64,000 bases of DNA from DATFKA01 sp035268885 (GTDB lineage Bacteria; Bacteroidota; Bacteroidia; Chitinophagales; Saprospiraceae): NCBI GenBank assembly GCA_035268885.1, contig DATFKA010000175.1, positions 1 to 64,000 of the forward strand, in the 5' to 3' direction. Both the position numbers and the translations under genes were made by a program. The first letter of the stretch is position 1; each line of letters opens with the position of its first letter. Under the pieces are notes generated by a model. The model saw only the letters and a list, made by a program, of their open reading frames with translations. It was not told where the DNA came from and ran no database searches. Below, one piece after another: positions 60,956 to 64,000 of this stretch.

Positions 60956-62179
60956 TTAAGAAGCCCTTTGGGCCGTTTCACTTAAATGGACAATGGCGGC
61001 CAGGACATCTTTGGCCACTGCCTTTTTTGATTTTAACTCAAAATTAGTGTAATTATTGTCCTGATCGATGATGGTAATGCGATTCGTATCGTGATTAAAG
61101 CCCGCGCCGACATCTTCCAGTGAATTGACTACGATCAGATCCAGGTTTTTCTTTTTGAGCTTTTTTTCAGCATTGGTAATAGCATCTTGGGTTTCCAGGG
61201 CAAAACCCACCAGCCATTGATCCGCTCGTTTTCTTTGCCCCAGGGTAGCGGCAATATCAGGGTTCTCTACCAAAAGTATCTGTGGCACTTCTCCTTGCTT
61301 CTTGATCTTCTGGGAATGGTATTTTTCGGGACGGTAATCGGAGACCGCCGCGGCCATAATGGCGATATCCGCTGCGGGAAATAAGGCAATAGCCGCTTCG
61401 TACATTTCCCGCGCAGATTCTACTGTGTGCACCTTTATATTCGGATTTTTAGGCGAAAGCCGACTGGGCCCTAAGATGAGGTCGACCGCTGCGCCCAGAG
61501 CCGCCGCTTGCTCCGCTAAAGCGATCCCCATTTTGCCGCTCGAGCGGTTCCCTATAAAACGGACCGGATCGATCGCTTCGTAAGTAGGTCCGGCGGTAAG
61601 GAGCACTTTTTTTCCTTTTAAAACCTGCTCGGAAGAGAAATGCTGGTGGAGTATATCAAGGATGGTTTCGGGTTCGGCCAGACGGCCTTTTCCGCTGAGC
61701 CCGCTGGCGAGTTCCCCGCTCTCTACCGGGATGAGATGGTTGCCAAAGCCCTGCAAACGCTGAATATTTTCCTGAGTAGAAGGGTGGTGCCACATATCTA
61801 CGTCCATGGCGGGTGCAAAAAACACCGGGCAACGGGCGGACAGATAAGCCGCAACGATCATATTGTCGCAAATGCCGTGGGCCATTTTACCCAGCGTGGC
61901 CGCCGTCAATGGTGCGATCACCATGGCGTCTGCCCACAGGCCTAATTCTACGTGGTTATTCCAGCCTTCTGCGCCGGCTACTTCCGTAAAAACAGGATGC
62001 TTCGAAAGGGTGGAAAGGGTGAGCGGGCTAATAAATTGGGTGGCGGCGGGAGTCATTAACACCTTGACTTCCGCCCCCGCCTTGATCAGTAATCGCGTCA
62101 GGAAAGCAGCTTTGTAGGCAGCGATGCTGCCTGTAATACCCAGAAGTATTTTTTTATTTTGTAGAGCTGCCGCTGACAT
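60956..62179 (-). CDS. coaBC: Bifunctional phosphopantothenoylcysteine decarboxylase/ligase
   Basis: A 407-residue coenzyme A synthesis enzyme. CoaC domain (about 1-180): LLGITGSIAAYKAAFLTRLL (FMN binding), WNNHVELGLWADA with the catalytic histidine, LTAATLGKMAHG, and FAPAMDVDMWHHP, where the usual PxMNxxMW asparagine is aspartate, a variant I remember from Bacteroidota. CoaB domain (about 185-400): VLLTAGPTYEAIDPVRFIGN, RSSGKMGIALAE and the lysine-rich KKQGEVPQILLV. The ATG at 62179 is preferred to the one at 62248, which lies inside the 3-prime end of rpoZ. It follows rpoZ by 7 bases. Confidence 0.95.
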   Translation of the reverse strand: MSAAALQNKKILLGITGSIAAYKAAFLTRLLIKAGAEVKVLMTPAATQFISPLTLSTLSKHPVFTEVAGAEGWNNHVELGLWADAMVIAPLTAATLGKMAHGICDNMIVAAYLSARCPVFFAPAMDVDMWHHPSTQENIQRLQGFGNHLIPVESGELASGLSGKGRLAEPETILDILHQHFSSEQVLKGKKVLLTAGPTYEAIDPVRFIGNRSSGKMGIALAEQAAALGAAVDLILGPSRLSPKNPNIKVHTVESAREMYEAAIALFPAADIAIMAAAVSDYRPEKYHSQKIKKQGEVPQILLVENPDIAATLGQRKRADQWLVGFALETQDAITNAEKKLKKKNLDLIVVNSLEDVGAGFNHDTNRITIIDQDNNYTNFELKSKKAVAKDVLAAIVHLSETAQRAS

Positions 62180-62186
62180 AATAGAC

Positions 62187-62540
62187 CTAGTAGTCGTTGT
62201 CTTCCTCTTCGCCGCGTTTTTCGTTGTAGCGATAGTAAAGTTCTTCATTCAGAAACTCCGTTGTGGCGATAATGGCTGGGTTAGGCAGCCGTTCGTAGAA
62301 CTTGGAGATCTCAATTTGCTCTTTATTTTCAGAAATTTCTTCAATTGTGTCGCTGGTCGTGGCGAACTCTTCCAATTTCTGGTGCAATTCTTTTTTGAGC
62401 TCGATAGACAGCTGGCGAGCACGCTTAGAAATAACGTTTAACGTTTCATAAACGTTACCGGTGCGCTTCGCCAGGTCCTGCATATCACGGGCCTCTACAT
62501 TAGGGTCAAGACCCTGTACTCTGGTTTTGATATCTGACAT
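62187..62540 (-). CDS. rpoZ: RNA polymerase omega subunit family protein
   Basis: A 117-residue Rpb6/omega-type protein that helps assemble RNA polymerase. The core GNVYETLNVISKRARQLSIE with ELKKELHQKLEEF fits the family, and the C-terminal part LPNPAIIATTEFLNEELYYR is the Bacteroidota form. The ATG lies 35 bases inside the bamD 3-prime end in another frame, an overlap normal for this conserved block; it is 7 bases from the coaBC start. Confidence 0.94.
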   Translation of the reverse strand: MSDIKTRVQGLDPNVEARDMQDLAKRTGNVYETLNVISKRARQLSIELKKELHQKLEEFATTSDTIEEISENKEQIEISKFYERLPNPAIIATTEFLNEELYYRYNEKRGEEEDNDY

Positions 62541-63348
62541 CTTTCAGTTGATTTATATTTTTTTCAGAATCTTCTTTCATTCTTTGAACATCTTCGGCGA
62601 ATTCGCCGTCGCCAAAACGCTGCAAATATTCTTCAGCCAGGTCTGCGGTTTCCTGATAACGCTCTTCCTGGCGCTGTAGTACACTATTCTCCGCCAATAA
62701 ATAATTGGAGCGGATAACCATCCAGCGAATTTCTGCCGTATTCTCCGTCTCCGGAAAATCCTTCAACAGGTTTTCGTATACCTGCACCGCCGCGTTATAC
62801 CGGCTCAGGTTAAAATACAGTTTACCTTCCTCAAAAGCTTTCTTTTCCAGTTTGGCCCGTAATTCATCAATCAATTTGTTACATTGATCCACGCGCTCAC
62901 TGTTGGGATAGGTATTGATGAAAAACTGTAATTCCTGAATAGCCGTATTCGTATAAGATTGATCCAATCTGTACTTGGGAGAGAGCAAATAATTAGAGTA
63001 GGCAGACATAAAGTCCGATTCTTCTTTTTTATCACTGGCCCCGTAAGTCTGAGAAAACTCCTTAAAATAATAGGTACTCAGAATGTAATTCTTCTGGTAA
63101 TAGAACGTATAAGCGAACTTGAAGTTCAAGTCTTCTGCTTCGGCACGTCCACGGTAGATCGAAATAACCAGCTCCATGAGCGATTGCGCCCGCTGATATT
63201 CTTCCTGATCGTAGTATTCGTAAGCTTTTTTCAGGATCAACTCGGGATCGCCACTGGTACGGATAGATTCATATTCGCTTTTACAACCGAAAAGAAAAAG
63301 ACCGACCCCCAGGCTGATCAAGATATATTTTAAAGCATTTTTTCCCAT
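62506..63348 (-). CDS. bamD: BamD, outer-membrane assembly lipoprotein
   Basis: A 280-residue lipoprotein with signal MGKNALKYILISLGVGLFLF and lipobox LFGC; it belongs to the BAM complex that inserts beta-barrel proteins. TPR-like helical repeats fill the rest: PELILKKAYEYYDQEEYQRA, NILSTYYFKEFSQTYG-like YILSTYYFKEFSQTYG, SAYSNYLLSPKYRLDQSYT, IQELQFFINTYPNSERVDQC and KLYFNLSRYNAAVQVYENLL, as in the family. It is first in the minus-strand block with rpoZ, coaBC and porD. Confidence 0.95.
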   Translation of the reverse strand: MGKNALKYILISLGVGLFLFGCKSEYESIRTSGDPELILKKAYEYYDQEEYQRAQSLMELVISIYRGRAEAEDLNFKFAYTFYYQKNYILSTYYFKEFSQTYGASDKKEESDFMSAYSNYLLSPKYRLDQSYTNTAIQELQFFINTYPNSERVDQCNKLIDELRAKLEKKAFEEGKLYFNLSRYNAAVQVYENLLKDFPETENTAEIRWMVIRSNYLLAENSVLQRQEERYQETADLAEEYLQRFGDGEFAEDVQRMKEDSEKNINQLKDVRYQNQSTGS

Positions 63349-63555
63349 AAGGCCACAAATTTAAGCTTTTTTAAGCAATGTATAAAGCCCGGTGCCTGGT
63401 CAAGTTGAAATTGATGCCCTTCTTTGGTGAATTTTAGGCGATCCGCACCGGCTTGACAGCGCTCCAGTTGCTTTTGAGGTGAAAAATATTAATTTTAACT
63501 TCTTACATTAAGGCAGCAATTTCGACCCATTGGTTGGTTGACGATAAAAATAATT

Positions 63556-64000
63556 ATGGAGACAAGAGATCCACTAGCCCAATTCCGGGTCTATTACAAT
63601 CATACGATCTACCCCGAGCTACGGCGCCTCGAGCGGCTGCGACGCCGACTTTTAGGCTTACTGGTAGCTTCCGGTTTTCTTTTGGCCGGTATCCTGGTCT
63701 TTGAATTATTCCTCAATATTTGGCTGGTCACCTTAATCCTGATGATACCGACTACCCTCTTTGTATTTTATCTGGGTTACCGAATTCGTAGATTTATCCT
63801 GACCTTTAAACCTCAGGTCATGCAACTGGTCCTGGAGTTTCTGGAAGGCTTACCCAATATTACCGAATTGGCCTACGAGGCCAAAGGCGGGATTGACAAA
63901 CCGGAGTTCATGGAGAGTGAACTCTTTATCACACCGGCGCCTATTTATGAGAAAGAAGACTTTATTTACGGTAAGGTAGGAGAGATGAGTTTCCGCCTTT
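63556..64000 (+). CDS. DUF3137 membrane protein, partial
   Basis: The first 148 codons of a protein that continues beyond the right edge. Basic, helical start (YPELRRLERLRRRLL), two membrane helices (about residues 33-50 and 53-72), then FKPQVMQLVLEFLEGLPNIT and ESELFITPAPIYEKEDFIYG, the pattern of the DUF3137 family (Galanin-like membrane proteins of unknown role in bacteria). Divergent from bamD with 207 bases between the starts. Confidence 0.85.
   Translation, partial: METRDPLAQFRVYYNHTIYPELRRLERLRRRLLGLLVASGFLLAGILVFELFLNIWLVTLILMIPTTLFVFYLGYRIRRFILTFKPQVMQLVLEFLEGLPNITELAYEAKGGIDKPEFMESELFITPAPIYEKEDFIYGKVGEMSFRL

Noticed and set aside
63399..63411. GGTCAAGTTGAAA as a third copy of the TGTCAANTTGACA palindrome
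   Set aside because: Two mismatches in 13 and loss of symmetry; not different enough from chance.
1..64000. tRNA, rRNA, CRISPR arrays, prophage or IS genes
   Set aside because: I looked for cloverleaf ends, conserved rRNA blocks, regularly spaced repeats and transposase or integrase motifs and found none.

Overview
The window looks like chromosomal DNA of a member of the Bacteroidota, most likely a Saprospiraceae/Lewinella-type marine or sediment polysaccharide degrader. The support is the block bamD-rpoZ-coaBC-DUF4835(porD), a PorE-like TPR/PD40 protein, -7 elements of the TAnnTTTG kind (for example TATCTTTG ahead of the ABC-F gene), starts without Shine-Dalgarno sequences, many Tat- or lipoprotein-exported sugar enzymes, and a hybrid histidine kinase/AraC regulator. 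I see no rRNA, tRNA or CRISPR array and no IS transposase. The family assignment is inference; the phylum is well supported.

Layout. 1-1.6 kb: two truncated genes meet head to head (an unknown minus-strand protein and the C-terminal half of a PQQ-type sugar dehydrogenase). 1.8-11.9 kb: small membrane proteins, a large LacZ-type GH2 with an unusual membrane insertion, a Gfo/Idh/MocA oxidoreductase, a lipoprotein TIM-barrel glycosidase-like protein and a GH55-like double beta-helix protein. 11.9-13.2 kb: three genes that keep both ends but have lost their cores (calcineurin-like phosphoesterase, DUF2268-like, LytTR). 13.3-16.9 kb: a two-gene unit with a MACPF pore-forming-type protein, AT-richer than its surroundings. 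16.9-21.3 kb: a Planctomycetes-style DUF1501 and DUF1549/DUF1553 cytochrome pair; the second gene is bracketed by two copies of a short element with terminal inverted repeats. 21.5-24.9 kb: selO, DUF427 and a second Gfo/Idh/MocA. 24.9-30 kb: a 7TM hybrid sensor/AraC protein facing a three-gene cassette of exported proteins of unknown function, with 21-bp-spaced direct repeats between them. 30-40 kb: aspartoacylase-like protein, ABC-F ATPase, mutarotase-like protein, M1 and M24 peptidases, GH78 rhamnosidase. 40-52 kb: small secreted proteins, a BNR/sortilin-like protein, cyclophilin, DUF1080, flavin reductase, small stress-type proteins, dienelactone hydrolase, a third Gfo/Idh/MocA and HtrA. 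52-56 kb: GH2 glucuronidase/galactosidase-like enzyme and a sugar isomerase/epimerase. 56.5-64 kb: envelope and housekeeping genes (porin-like, PorE-like with SPOR, purN, porD, coaBC, rpoZ, bamD, DUF3137).

How it fits together: the exported GH2, GH78, GH55-like, DUF1080 and three oxidoreductases plus a TIM-barrel isomerase/epimerase suggest glycan breakdown that includes oxidation to 3-keto sugars (inference from known families). The most unusual material is the MACPF pair beside the wrecked genes, the LacZ with two membrane helices in its C-terminal domain, the exported three-gene cassette facing its likely regulator, and the mobile-looking short repeat.
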